Of a stretch of 64,000 bases of DNA, positions 45,608 through 58,150 are shown piece by piece. Under the pieces are notes generated by a model. It worked only from the letters and a program-made list of their open reading frames with translations. It was not told where the DNA came from and searched no databases. Every line of letters starts with the position of its first letter. The first letter of the stretch is position 1. The DNA comes from Lathyrus oleraceus (Eukaryota > Streptophyta > Magnoliopsida > Fabales > Fabaceae), in the NCBI RefSeq assembly GCF_024323335.1, contig NC_066581.1:457413197-457477196 (forward strand). The letters are read 5' to 3'. Position numbers and translations under genes: made by a program.

Positions 45608-48600
45608 TGTAGCGGTAAATTCATGATCATCAAGCTATGAACAAGCTTGACATCAAATAACAAGAGTCGCCACCGCGCTTTTATTGTTTTCAAGGGAAAA
45701 GGGAAAAGTGCAAACAAAACCCAAGAGTAAGAAGTTTTCAAATCAAAACTAATAAAATGCCAGAGATTACAGGTAAGGGGGTTGGTTACATAAAGGGAAG
45801 GTGTTAGCACCCAAAATGTCCTAGGTACTCCTAGGGAGCCCTTTTTTGTGTGCATATGTATTTTGTATAAAATGATGTTTGCAAGCAAATAGAATGGGGG
45901 GATGAGAAAAGAATTCATTAGTTATATATTCGTGTTTGACAAGACCTTCGGACTTGTGCCTATGTGCCAACATAAAAATGAGGGATCAAAACTTTGTAGT
46001 TCGTGGTATAAATTTCAAAGTGGATGCATTGCTTTTTAACAAAAAAAATTAAGTTTGAAACGCACAAAGACCTAAAAATGGTTTGAATGAGTTAGTTCTT
46101 TTTGTCTTTTGAAAATTTTAAGTCAAGTATAATTAAGTATATTTACAAGTTTGATTAAGAAAAATGAGTTTAAAAATGCAATGGCATGAGGCCAAAGTTT
46201 CTAATTTGCAAAATGGTATAAGTTTCGAAAACAAGCACAAGAAAAGATTTTTTTTTAAAAGGAGGGAAAGATTCTAAAATTAAAGAAATTGGGAAGAGAT
46301 GAATAGACTAATCCTAAGCATAAATTTAAAAGTTAAGAGTTGAAAAAATCTGACCAATGGGCTGCAATTCAATAGACAAGAATGTCATATAGAAACCCAA
46401 ATTCACTTGGACATTAGAATCAAGCAACAAATAATGCACAAAAAAACAACTTAAATATCAAGGGATCAAATAAATATAGTCACATCTAAGCTTAGCAACT
46501 CCATGATCTTCTTCAAATTTGCCCATGTAGCAGATGAATTCCACAATGCCACAAGTCACAGGTTCAAAATAACAGCTTCACAATGATCATGTTGCAGATG
46601 AACTCAAATGGATCTTTAATGATGTATCATATGAAGTTTCAATTCTCAAGTACTTGGTTTCATTAAAGTTGGCATTGGCCAAGTCCTTTGCATAGGGAAT
46701 GTTGCCTAAATTCTAAGTCCAATAGCCTTAGATCAACCAACAGTCCACACAAGATATTTTTTAGGGTTTTTGTTCTTATTATGTACATTAATGGTCAAAG
46801 ACCACACAATCAAACATAATATACACAAACAAAATATATCACAAAATATGGTCCAAGTGGACAAAGTGAAAATGACATTAATATAAACAATTAGAATGAT
46901 ATGAATAATGGCAAATGAATAAGACTTAAAAATAAAGTGCATTAAAGTAAATGACTTGAAATTAAATGTTAGTTGTTAATGAGTTAGAAGTTAGTATTGC
47001 TTTTGCTTTTGCTTTTGTTTTAAGTCATTCTTTGGAGAACACTCAACCCACTTATCATAAGCATGGATCCTTGAACCAAGACATCTTCCAAAGGAAGGAA
47101 AAAAGGTCAAGTTTCCACATAATACCATGAAAGAGGGGAGACTTAAAATCTCACTAACTAGAATGTTATGCCTTTTGAGTCAAAATTTAGCACTATATTA
47201 AGCAATCGTAATTGAACTTATGTAGAAGTCACAATTATTTGAGGTCGGGCAATAGAATTTTGGTGTTAATGCATGTTAGAGACATATTATAATGGACTAT
47301 GCTCATGAAACATACCACACACAAAAAGAATATGCAAAAGTGGTGGCCTAATCTCATCCATACTTATGTTAATTTTGCAACCAACTAGCCTTACGATGTA
47401 GAGATATCATAGGTCCATGACATGAATGCATAAAGAATGGGAATAAGATGAAGAGGGATGGGAGATAGATCAAACTCAAATTGGATAAAGGAGGACTTTT
47501 ACCAAATTAAGATCATTCATTCATTTTGGGAGATGGAATGTACATTCCATCAATCCCCTAAATCCAATGATCTTAATCTAACAAAGTCAAGTCAACCTTG
47601 ACCAAGGCCCAACAACACAAGTCAAACTTACAAAGTCCATCAAAATGGCTCAACACAATTATTTGGCATTCATTCAATTAAAAATACTAAAAATAATGCA
47701 TTAAATTAAATATGGTTGGTCAAATTCCTAAAACCTCATCAAAACACCAAAGAAATGGCCATGAGATTTATCATATGTCAAACAAGGTCAAAGGACCTTG
47801 GAGAAAAAAATTCAGAATTTTTGGAAACTTAAAAGTATTTTTAAACAATTAAAAATAATCACAAAATCAATTAAATCATGAAAAATATTAGTAATGGTCC
47901 AAAAAATAGTTTTAATTCAACATATGAAAGAGGATTTTTTTTAAAAAAAAATTGGTGAAACTCTCATTTCTTTTGGATCAATATTAAATCTAATATGAAT
48001 TAATGAAAATCAAAGGAATAAAATGAAAATCAGAAAATACAAAAAAAACATGGACCACTTGATCTCCCTCCTTAATTGAGGTGGCAGATCAAGTAGACAC
48101 AAACGCGCGTTCCATGATGGAACTTAGTCAGCGTGCCACATAAGTGGTAATCAAAACCAACACTTGTGACTAAAACATTTCAAATGAAATCAATGGCTCT
48201 GAACCATGCCACATCATTGCCTGAGCCAAAGGTCGATCACCTTCTCAGGCGAACCTCGCCGGACTGGTTCAATCATCACCATGATTAAAATGAAAAAGGA
48301 GGACATGATCTGAAATAAAAAATGGCGTAGAGCACGAATCTGACCTCAATTTTAACTAACTCCAAATATATAGAAAAATATGAGGAGTTGAATTTTGAGG
48401 TGTATCAATTGAGTTGCTTCGATTTGACCTGAAAGCAACTCAATCTTCTTGCCTACATTGGTAGGACTTCAGACAACCAAAGATCCAAGAGAATTGAGTG
48501 AGAATCAAAGAGAAGAAAAAATCTGGAAAATACCTTCAATGTTGTGCAGAACTTGATCTCTTTTGCTTCAATTCTTGTTTGATCTTGCTCCAATAGCTTG

Positions 48601-50304
48601 CAGAAGTGGATTAGGATTGGTACAAAGCTTTGGATCTTGGAGTTTTTGAATCTCAAAACAGTGAGATTCAAACTCAATTTTCAAGTGAAAATTATCAGAT
48701 TTTCCTTTGAATTGTGAGGGTTTGAAGAGTGGAGGCAAATACGGCGCGCAAGGGTCCTCTCAAATGAGCTCAGAGGGTTTATATTTATAGCAAATTGAAG
48801 TGTTATTTGCACACTTGAAAGTTCTTCCAAATTTGGCAATGTCATGTTCAAGCTTGCATGGGCGTGTACAGGCCCATGAAGCAATGCACTAAGGTCCAAA
48901 TTCAACTGTGTTGGAGTACGAATGAAGCTTGATTGACAAGGCAAAGTGAAATGGTCATTTTAAGTTTTCATTTTACCAATTGATGCAGGCCTGTTAACAC
49001 CATATGAAACCCTAGCAAACCTCATCCAAAATGAATGAATTAGGACTCTTTGGAAATCTTAGATCAAGAGGAACAACTCTTATGTTGAACACTTTTCCAT
49101 TTGGAACTTGGATCATGGTGAATTTTGAAGTAGAAGTTTGGAAATTTCAACATGTTGAAAACTTTTCTAAGTGTCAAGTCATATATTTCAATGTTCCACC
49201 TTACTAAACTTTTTTTGTGAGCCCCAAATGAGAAACATGCCTTCATCAAAGTTGTAGATATTTCAAATACCTTAAAACTTGTCACAAATTTTACATCATT
49301 TGGATTTATAATGAGAGAGTTATGCATTTTTGAAGTTGAGGAAAATCACTTGTTCAATGGTATTGGTCCAAAATGACCTATAATGTATCCTCATATCACA
49401 TGCTCATAAAAGTTGATTTAGCTCTCACTCCAAACATCAAAGTTGAAGTAGACATCTTGAATTTGATTTTGCAACTTAAAAATCTTTCATCTCATCAAAA
49501 TTGAGCAAGTTGTGGTCTTGGGAAGTTGACTTTCAAATTAGGGTTTAGACAAAATGACCTATAATGTTTCAACATAGAAAATGACTTTACAAGCAAAATT
49601 AGCCCTAGACCTCAACATGGAAGTTGTTTGGAATGTCATTTAGAGTAACGTTTATCTTGGAATAATTTTCATATGATGAAAATTGTAGGAGATAGGGTCT
49701 AGGGAGACCCAATTTTGATCAGATGAATTCATCTGGCCAACCACCATCAACCAACTTGCTAACTTGCAATTATCTTAACTTTTTTAGGCTCATGATGGAT
49801 CATATATGCATAAGATGATTAATTGTGAAGTTTCCCTTGAGAAATTTGATCAATTGATAAGGAAGCTTGTAGAACAAGTTACTCAAGATACCTAGGAAAA
49901 CTAGGGTTTCTAAGGCAAACCAATTCCAAACTCTTGAAGAATATTTGATCAAAATAACATGTAAAGATCATTGGGACTCATATATGATGCTTAGAGACAT
50001 TGTGGATCAATCCTTTATTGTGCTCTTAGCAATGAGGGTCTTAAGCCCTAGATGTGAATTTGATAGATCAATGGTGATCATGCCGTACCTACAAAAGAGT
50101 TAGGCAAATACAAAGACATATTTCGGTATTTTGGTTAGTAAAATGATAATATACAAGTATTATATAATCACATGGTGCTTGGTGATCTCTCCCAAAACAA
50201 ACCCAATGAAAGAGGGGTAAGGAGGATGCCAAGGTATGATCCCAATGCTAATGCATATGATGACATTACATGAGGGATCTTAGGGTCAAAATTGGGGTCT
50301 TACA
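45608..50304 (-). repeat. 5' LTR of element B
   Basis: About 4.7 kb, minus strand starting TGTAAGACCCCAATTTTG (ends at 50304) and ending GCTACA (45608). The ends match the young Ogre LTR, but the body is shorter and mostly dissimilar, so this is another Ogre subfamily. No ORF with a recognisable domain is present. It interrupts gag of element C at 50305. Confidence 0.88.
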
Positions 50305-52167
50305 CTATCGAACTGGATAACTACCCACTCGGGGGTCTTGAATACTAGCACGATCACATTCACATCATCTATATCCCTCGACTGTTGAATCTGGATTACA
50401 TTCTCATCCATCAACTTCTGGATATCTCTCTTGACAATCATACACCCACGGGGGGTTCACACTACATATTGCATAAACATCATGGTTGTGCTCACAATCA
50501 CGGATCAAACACAAGGTTCTATGCATTTCCACCAACGACCTACGAATATGTCATACATCGAATACTCAGAAAGTTTCTAGACAGCCATCCACCATGTTGA
50601 CTGAAGCATTACCATGAGCTGGCAACAGATTAGCTTTCATATTAGGCGCTCTGTCCTTAAAGGACACCATCCCACTTTTCACAAGATTTTGTACTTCATA
50701 CTTGAATGGATATCAGTTATCGATGTCGTGGCCAGGGGCTCCCTGGTGAAAAGCACAGCGAAGTTCAGGTTTGAACCACCATAGAATTGGCTCAGGAATC
50801 TGTGGAGGATTTCTGGGTTGAATGAGGTTCTTGAGAATCAATGATGGATATAATTTTGCGTACAACATACGAATAGGGTCAAAAGATACCTTCTTCCTCT
50901 CAAAGCTTTGTTGATTATTGTTGTTGTTGTAGTTGGTTCTTTGTTGCGGTTGTTGTCGATGTTGTTGTTGTTGAATCAGAGCTGATTAATTGTTGGAATT
51001 GTTGGAAAAAACTGGAATCACTGAAGAAACTTGATGCTGATGTTGTCGAGGTTGAGAACTCTTTCTGACATAAGGCCTCCTCTTCCTCCCCACAATCACT
51101 GAATTAGTTTCTCCCTCATTCCTCTTGGAGAAACTACCGCCATACTTCTTGCTAGACAGTGCTTCTTCTTTAGACAGACATCCTTCACAGACTCCTTCTT
51201 CTAACCTCATCCACATATTTACCATTTCGGTAAAGTCATTGGGGGCCCTAGCAATCATACGTTCGTAATAAAACGAACTCAGCGTTTTTAGGAAGATCTT
51301 CGTAATCTCTTTCTCTTCCAATGGTGGACTAATTTGGGCAACAAGTTCTCTCCATCTCTGAGCATACTCTTTGAATGTCTCCTTATCTTTCTGGACATAG
51401 ACCTCATCTAGTCTCTATCAGGTGCCATATCAATGTTGTACTTGTATTGCTTAACAAAGGCTTCACCCAGTCATTGAAAGTATGAATACTTGCACTGTCT
51501 AACCCCATATACCATCTCAAAGCGGCACTAGTCAAACTATCTTGGAAGTAGTGAATCAGCAAATGATCATTATCAGTTTGAGTTAACATCTTTATGGTGT
51601 ACATCACAAGGTGGCTTAGCAGACAAGTGTTCCCTTATACTTTTCAATGTTAGGGATCTTGAACTTCATCGGGATTTTCACATTAGGCACTAGGAAGAGC
51701 TCAACAACACTCTTCTCAAACAAGTCCTTTCCTCTTAAAGTCTTCAACTCTTTACGCAGCTCGAGGAACTAATCCTTCATTTTGTCCATTTTCTCATACA
51801 CATTTGGGCCCTCGGATGGCTCAGAATGTTAGATGGTGTCCTCAACACGAGGTAGAACATGAACAACTGGAGGTGGCACTGACATGACCGGGCTAGATGT
51901 CGGAAGAGAAACAAAGGTGGGTGCATACCCTTCTGGCATAAAGTTGGATGGAATTCCCCAAGGGAATCCAGCGGGCATGGAAGGACCGGATTAATTGGTA
52001 GCAATAGGAACAATCAAGGTAGCAACCTCAGAAATGACAGTCCTCTGGGGAGGAGTTGCAGGAGTTGGTGAAGACTGATTCTGCGCAGCAATGATGGATT
52101 CCATCAATGCTGTTAACTGGGAAATCTCATCCTTCAGCTCTCTGCTCTCTTGCTCTAAGTGTTCCAT
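50305..52167 (-). pseudogene. gag(-pro) remnant of element C
   Basis: Gag of a third Ogre-type element with start at the ATG ending at 52167. Visible pieces are YFQDSLTSAALRWYMGLDSA, IFLKTLSSFYYERMIARAP, FTEMVNMWMRLEEGV and a Gln-rich tail (50930-51000). The left-most part resembles the gag-pro segment before protease (KLMDENVIQIQ-like). Frameshifts (about 51396, 51465) and stops (50986, others) break it. The gag Gln codon that is TAG in A and B is intact here (CAG, 51358-51360). Confidence 0.83.
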
Positions 52168-52479
52168 GAAATTTGGTTGATTAGCGCGAGTGTCGTATCA
52201 TTGAGTCAACTTGGCTGAATCACAGAAGAAAAACCGATAAGACATCTGGCGGAAGAAAACCTGCTATGCAAATGATGCATGCAATGAAATGTTTTTGTTT
52301 ATTTAAATTCCAAGGAACATGTGAAGTTCTATTTGCAAATATATAATAGTAATAACAACAATTTGATTGACCATAAAATCTCTTTTTATTCATAAAACTT
52401 GGAAGGATTACACTGAGTACAATTTCAGAAACCAAAGTAAAATTACAAGAGAAAAGGAAACTAACCATCCTAAGGATCC
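52168..52479 (-). other. Spacer between ORF1 and gag of element C
   Basis: Homologous to the spacers of A and B, but with only a short 'atatataatagtaata' tract near 52339 in place of the long TA repeat. Confidence 0.7.
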
Positions 52480-53976
52480 CTTAGAAACGGTACCAGATGA
52501 TCTGGTTATGAGTGCGTAGTTCCTTCAGATGTGTCGAATCTCGGACTCAAAATATGTCTCATCTGAGTTTTCTCAAGGATAAGCTAATTAACAATCTTCT
52601 TCCAAGCACTGGAAAGCTGAGGCATACTAGAGGAAGGTAGACCATCTGGCTCTCTCTGTCTTTTTACTACTCGGTCTTCAAGAAGTTCAATAAGTGAATC
52701 CTTGTTCTTCGACTCAAGCTGCAACTCCTCATGCTTTCGTCTTAAAGCATGGAACCACTCTTCCTATATATCTTTTTCTTGCTTCATCTTGGCGAGTGCG
52801 TCTTCCAACTCCTCTATATCTTGGTTAGCGAGAGTTGATGGCTCGGCCACAACCAAAGACATAGGTCTTTCACAAGCATACGACATCTTTAACTCCAAAG
52901 CTCTTTTCTTCACCCAAATAGTGTAAGCTTCCAAAGCTACACAGTTGCACGGACCAAGCTCGGATCTTCCCTTCCTATGCACATTATGCCAAGCATGCAT
53001 CATCTTCTGCTTCAAATGTTGGGGATCTTTACCCTCTTGATAGAAAAGACCTTCTAACTTAGTGTTATTAGGTTTGTCTCTCAAGGGGAACCCAAGTTGA
53101 CGATGAGCCAAAGCAGGGTTGTAGTTGATTCCTCCTTGTGTACCAATGAGGGGCAGATTAGAGAATTCACCACAACTATCAATAATATCCAGACTACTCA
53201 ATGCAGGGTCATACCAAACAATATCATCATTAGTGAGAGACATGAGTCTCTGAGACCACCTTAGACATTATTTGTTCTCTAAGAAAGCAGGTGTCTGAGG
53301 CAAATGTGAAATAAACCACTTGTACCTATGAGGAACACAACACACAATAGTCCCACCACGTTTAGAATTCCTTAAATGCAAAGAGAAATACATGTCACCT
53401 AACAGATTAGGAATAGGAATTCCAATCAAGAATATTCTAATGGCGTTAACATCCATAAAATTGTCAATGTTAGGGAACAAAGCTAGACCATGGATGAGTA
53501 ATACAAAGATGGCTTCAAAAGCATCCACACTACCGGCTTGAGCAAAGACAGTAGCTTTACCAATGAGGAACTCAGAAGTCAACCCCATAATTCCTCCTTT
53601 CTTCACCAAATGAGCATCAATCTCAGATTTCTTCAAATGAAGAGCCTCAGCTATGATATGAGATATGGGAATCTCTTCCAATCCACTAAAGGGTACCTTG
53701 TCAGATACGGGTATTCCCAATAGATGTGCATACTCTTCCAAACGTAGGTACATGGTGATAATCAGGAAAAGTGAAGCACTGGTAGAGAAGATCATAGTAC
53801 TGATCCAAATCACTCAGAAGTCCTTCAACCACATCAACAGATAACACATACAAGAGCTTCCCATGACGTTGCTTGAAGTCCAAGGGATCTAATACAAAAG
53901 ATGACAACTTCCTTAGCTCTTTCAAATCAGGACATCTGAAACCATACTTCTTAGTGTTCCTTCGTCCATAATCCAT
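52480..53976 (-). pseudogene. ORF1 remnant of element C
   Basis: Fourth DUF7745-type ORF1 in the window, start MDYGRRNTKKYGF at 53976. Blocks include FSGLEEIPISHIIAEALHL, DAFEAIFVLLIHGLALFP, SLHLRNSKRGGTIVCC, LTNDDIVWYDPALSS and HRQLGFPLRDKP. Stops at 53268-53270 (TAA where element A has CAA) and 52764-52766 (TAG where a Trp is expected), plus a frameshift near 53750, disable it. Confidence 0.86.
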
Positions 53977-54378
53977 GGTCTGAAAATATTTGCAAATAAG
54001 GCCTCAGTTCCTTGAAATTTAATTTTCCGTGATGAATGTTATGATCCGCATGTATGCATGAATGCAACAATCATAAATAAGGCATCACACACAAGGCGAA
54101 CACAAACAAAGGTCAAGGGATGGATCAAGTCATCATCAAGATTAATCATCCATTTTGGTCGGATCAATTGAGAATCAAAGGGTTTGTTGTGAGTCACGAG
54201 CATGGAGTCAGATTAAGGACCATCCTCAAGGAGTGTACTAAGGATCAAAACTTGTAGATCATGTTCTAAAAAGTTCTCAGAGTCTTAATCCCATCTATCG
54301 GATATTACAGGTTAGGATGATTGGCTCATCAACCCATAATATTCTCAACAAAAATTCGTCTGAGTGTAGTATCGTGTA
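53977..54378 (-). other. Truncated leader of element C
   Basis: Matches the leaders of A and B up to the 'gagtgtagtatcg' block, then stops at about 54378, where a different LTR begins. The remaining half of the leader and C's own LTR were not found to the right. Confidence 0.7.
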
Positions 54379-56760
54379 TGTCGTACCTCGGGGAAATGAG
54401 AGACACGACCTAAGCGAAGCGCAATCGCACGCTCGCAATGATGGACTGAACAAAGTCTCCACCAAACTTTATTTATTCCTAAAAAAGGAAAGGGGAAATA
54501 TCGATAAAACCCAAGAAAGAACGACAATGATATTGGTCGTCGCAACCAAATCAGGGTTCGGGAGTCGATTACACAAGGGGAATGTATTAGCACCCCTCAC
54601 GTCCGTTGTACTCAACGGGAACCATTAGGTTAGTTGTGTGCGTCAGTGTTAGTTTCAAATGTTAGGCTTTAAGTTATTTAAGTGGGAAAGAAAGAAATAA
54701 AGGATGAGAGGAGAATATTTTTGGATTTTTAACGAAGGACTAAACCTAAGTTTTTTATTAGTGGGCCTGACAAGATTTACAAATCCTGCTCCTACGTATC
54801 TCAACAGAGAAATCAAGGCTTACGTAGTTCTGGGTAGAAAAATGTTTGTTTGTTGGTCGATTTTAGCGAAAGCTACTTTGTGTCAAATCGACGAAAACAT
54901 TGTTGGACTACCCAAAACAGGTGGAAAAACACTGCCTTGCATTGTTTTGAAACAAAGTACCTTTCATTTGTGAAAAGGTTTAAGAGTCAATCGCACGGCG
55001 GCGAGAAAAGAAATTGATTGGTTTGATGTGTTTTGAATAATGGCGAGAACTTGGATGGGCAAGATATCCATCTCGAATCCTAGTTTCAGGAGTGTGTGGT
55101 ATCCACCACGTTCCATTTCCATCTTATTTGTAAAAGTTTTTAATAAGAATTAAATGTTTTTTAGGTTTGATTGAGAAATGGTTTGAAGAAACCGCATTGA
55201 CAATTTTAAATGACGGCGAGAGCTAAGATAGGCGAGGCATCCACCTCGAATCTTAATCTCAGGAGTGCACGGTATCCACCATGTTCCATTTCCATCTTTA
55301 TTGAAAAGTGTTTAGATAGGAATTAAGTATTTTGAGTTTTGTTGTGAAAATGACTTGACATTGGATCAAGCATTGATGGACGTTTAAGAGAAATTTTTGA
55401 ATGAATGTTTGAGAGAAACAGAGTAGATAGATTTGGATGATGGCGAGAGCTAAGATAGGAGAGGCATCCATCTCGAACCCTAGTCTCAGGAGTGCGTGGT
55501 ATGCACCACGTTCCATTTCCATCTTTATTGAAAAGGTCTTAAATATGAATTAATATTTTTTGAGTTTTTATTATGAAAAATGGCTTGACGTTGGATCAAG
55601 CGTTTGATGAAGGTTTGAAAGAAATGGAATAGAATGGGAGGGAGAAATGGATTGATTTGTTTATTGAGAAAATACTCGATGTTGGATCGAGTCATTATTT
55701 TTGATCTTTTGGAAATGGTTGATTTTATTCTTGTGTTAGTAGTTAACTTAACGGTCAAGCAAACAAAGAAATAAAAAGCGATAAAATTATTACATGCCAT
55801 GGGAGTGGTGGTACATTTGGTCGAATGGGGATTCAAAGTAATGAAATAATTAAATCGGGCCCAAACAACAAACAATGCGATGTATGAGTGTAAGTGCAAG
55901 AGAACTGTCTCATTGTAAGAAAGCCCAAGAGTAAGCCATGTGAAGAAAATAACACAACAAGTTATATTTACAACACACTCAAAAATTAAATCGAAAAAAG
56001 GTAAAATCGGGATTTGCACGGATGGAAATTGAGGGACACACAAAACCTAAATAGTGTGCTCAAAGCCGGTTTGCGCATGTTGACAATAATTGAAATGTCA
56101 TATGCGATTAATCAAAACGCGACGAAATACTATCAATATATCGATAAAAATAATCATGGATAAATAACAAGAAAATTGCCAAATCCATAAATTAAAAATC
56201 GATGTTTAAACAATAAATCAAGGACAAACATTAAAATCAACAAGTGTTTAAAAAAAGAGAAAAAAAATCATAAAAGGTTTTAAATAATAAAAAAATGGTA
56301 ATAATAATAAAAACTAGTAGGAAATGGAAAGTATATTAAAAAATAAGAAATTCTAGAACCCAGGGATCAAACCCAAAACCTAGGGTTCACCAAACAACGT
56401 TTCTGCCACTAGGCTAGAACTATTTTGTTATCCAAATATCGTCTGCATTACTATAAATATAATAAACAGGTGCTGAATATAATTAAATAACAAATATAAC
56501 AGTAGCAGTAGAAATGGAAGCTTTAAGGAAGTTAAAACAGAGAAATGGAAATAGAAACTCGAAAATGAAACTAACCGGTTGCGGCGAGATTGACCGACGG
56601 ATGTAGGAAAGGTTTCGTCTGAACCGGTCTTTGATCTTCTTATCCGTTCTTCACCACCAAGAAAAATTATGGTTTTCTTTTCTCCTTGTCGTCGACTCCT
56701 TTTTTTTCTTAGTGAACAGTAGCGGCTCCTCTCCAAACTTAGGGTTTTTTTCTCGATGTG
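54379..56760 (-). repeat. LTR D, Tat/Ogre-type, right end unresolved
   Basis: Abuts element C's leader with a TG at 54379. Its first 250 bp follow the same layout as the primer-side end of Ogre LTRs ('ccaccaaactttatttattcc', 'acccaag', 'gtattagcacccctcacgtcc'). It contains the tandem units at 55041-55640 and a stretch 'ctagaacccagggatcaaaccc' (56354) of a type often seen in plant gypsy LTRs. No matching TGTAAGACC start was found, so the right end is uncertain; a TGTTGGCAC start at 56834 is one weak alternative. Confidence 0.55.
55041..55640. repeat. Three diverged tandem units in LTR D
   Basis: Units begin at about 55041, 55214 and 55441, each with 'ggcgaga.ct..gat.gg', 'catcca.ctcgaa' and 'ccac.a.gttccatttccatctt'. 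Spacings are about 173 and 227 bp. Confidence 0.85.
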
Positions 56761-56985
56761 GATTTGGTTGGATCACATTCACCCCACCTTGTGACGATAA
56801 CGAATTGATGTTGGTCTGTTGAGGAGTGCCAACATTGTCGTTGCTGCTGTTGTAAGGACATCATACCATTGCATTGAATTCATATATGTATGTATTAATC
56901 CGTATTTCCGGCTGACCAGGTGGACCAGAATCATTCAATTGCTGTAGGTCTCAGCATTTTCTGCAGTAGCATCAGGTTTATTTGC
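56761..56985 (-). other. Unassigned segment at left edge of gene-fragment mosaic
   Basis: On the minus strand, one frame around 56860-56765 reads as a polar, Asn/Gln-rich stretch (SSNDNVGTPQQTNINS) that looks coding-like, but I do not recognise the gene. The transition from LTR D to the mosaic lies somewhere in here. Confidence 0.35.
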
Positions 56986-57386
56986 TCCACCAAAAGATGG
57001 CCATCCAGTTTTCTTTGTGACAATCCATTCATAAGAGAAGACGAGTCAACAAATTCTCATCCTTGTTCACATAAGACCATCTAGCTTGGACCAAACCTAG
57101 TTCAGGGTTGTCCTTGAAATGTGGCACAATTTTCTTAAGAAAATCAGGATTTGGTTGAAAGTCTGCATCAAATATTGCAACATATTCAGTCTTTCACATA
57201 GCCACAACTCATTGTAGAATTAAGACTTCCAGCTTTGTATCCAGTCCTGATTAGGCGATGCCGATAGATTATGTTGATTCCCTTTTGGTTCCACTTAGAC
57301 ACCTCGGCCTTAATTAACCATTGTATGCTTTCGTCATCAGAATCGTCAAGTACTTGAATCAGTAAACGATCCCCTGGCCATCAGAT
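56986..57386 (-). pseudogene. Cellulose-synthase-like C (GT2) gene fragment
   Basis: Minus-strand reading gives [37 protein letters not shown], then after a 2-bp frameshift [19 protein letters not shown] and [20 protein letters not shown]. These are the N-terminal half of the GT2 catalytic domain of CSLC proteins (xyloglucan backbone synthesis in the Golgi), with the DDSDD and DAD metal/UDP-sugar residues. Directly after LLTR the sequence jumps to a piece like the CSLC C-terminal region ([10 protein letters not shown]), so the QxxRW region and membrane helices are missing. CSLA relatives are similar, but the wording fits CSLC best. It is a dead fragment. Confidence 0.72.
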
Positions 57387-57722
57387 AACTCCCTTTTCCA
57401 ATACTGTGAGCAAATCACAATTATCGCAGTAGCCACAGTAAAACATTGTGATTCCAGTCCATTAGCAGATCTTACTACGATCCACATGATTCAAGATCGA
57501 TACCGAATCCATGTTATGCTTAACATTCAGGCCATGTACAAGATAATATCCGTAATCCTGCAAAACTTCAGCAGCGGCACAACTGTATTATGACCTGAAG
57601 TCCTGCAGCAGAACCATCATCAATTGCAGCAACCTCCAACTGCCAACGAACCTAAAATGATGGTAAAAACGAGAACAAGTTGCAACCACACGTGAAACTC
57701 TCAAGTCCATGGTTAACATAAT
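57387..57722 (-). other. Unassigned segment between CSLC and symplekin fragments
   Basis: About 335 bp. The minus strand contains a T-rich stretch ending in TTTTAG at about 57653, followed by a coding-like piece (RWQLEVAAIDDGSAAG), which resembles an intron/exon border. I do not recognise the source gene. Confidence 0.3.
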
Positions 57723-58150
57723 TCAATCAACATACATGTCGTTCCAGCTTGGACCTGAACGAATCCGCTTAGCAATAGCCTCGTGACCATTGGCCAATTG
57801 TTCATTATCATGAGGAACTGGTCTTTTCCTAGATAATTCCCCAGAAGCTGGAAACTGAGTTGATGGTTGGTTATCCTTTCCAACTCGAGCATCACGGGCA
57901 AAGCGATCACCGCTTTTAATCATTTTGTCTACTTGCCGAATCACCTGATCAGTAGCATCTCCTGCAGTCATAGCTCACAGGCTCCTTATCAGTCTTTCTC
58001 TTGACTCTACTTTTGGAGAATAAATGCATCTTAGAAAACCCAAAAAAAAATGGCTCTTAAAGAGTACTGATACTGACAAGATGACATCCTTTTACTGTTT
58101 GAACATTTGGATCAAAATCAAGCAGAGCTGAGAGGATAGTACCATAGTGT
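57723..58150 (-). pseudogene. Symplekin (mRNA 3'-processing scaffold) gene fragment
   Basis: The minus strand gives HYGTILSALLDFDPNVQTVK, then in shifted frames a LGFLRC-type segment and PKVESRERLIRSL, a TGA, and finally an open 82-codon stretch (57971-57723) with AGDATDQVIRQVDKMIKSGD, GELSRKRPVPHDNEQLANGH and AKRIRSG. This order matches my recollection of the N-terminal third of plant symplekin/Pta1-like proteins, which scaffold cleavage and polyadenylation in the nucleus. The pieces run together without an obvious intron. Frameshifts and the stop show it is not functional. The match should be confirmed by search. Confidence 0.55.

Noticed and set aside
56829..56834. Exact right end of LTR D at a TGTTGGCAC start on the minus strand
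   Set aside because: The flanks (GTGTA left, TTGTC right) do not match as a target duplication, and no polypurine tract is visible outside it.
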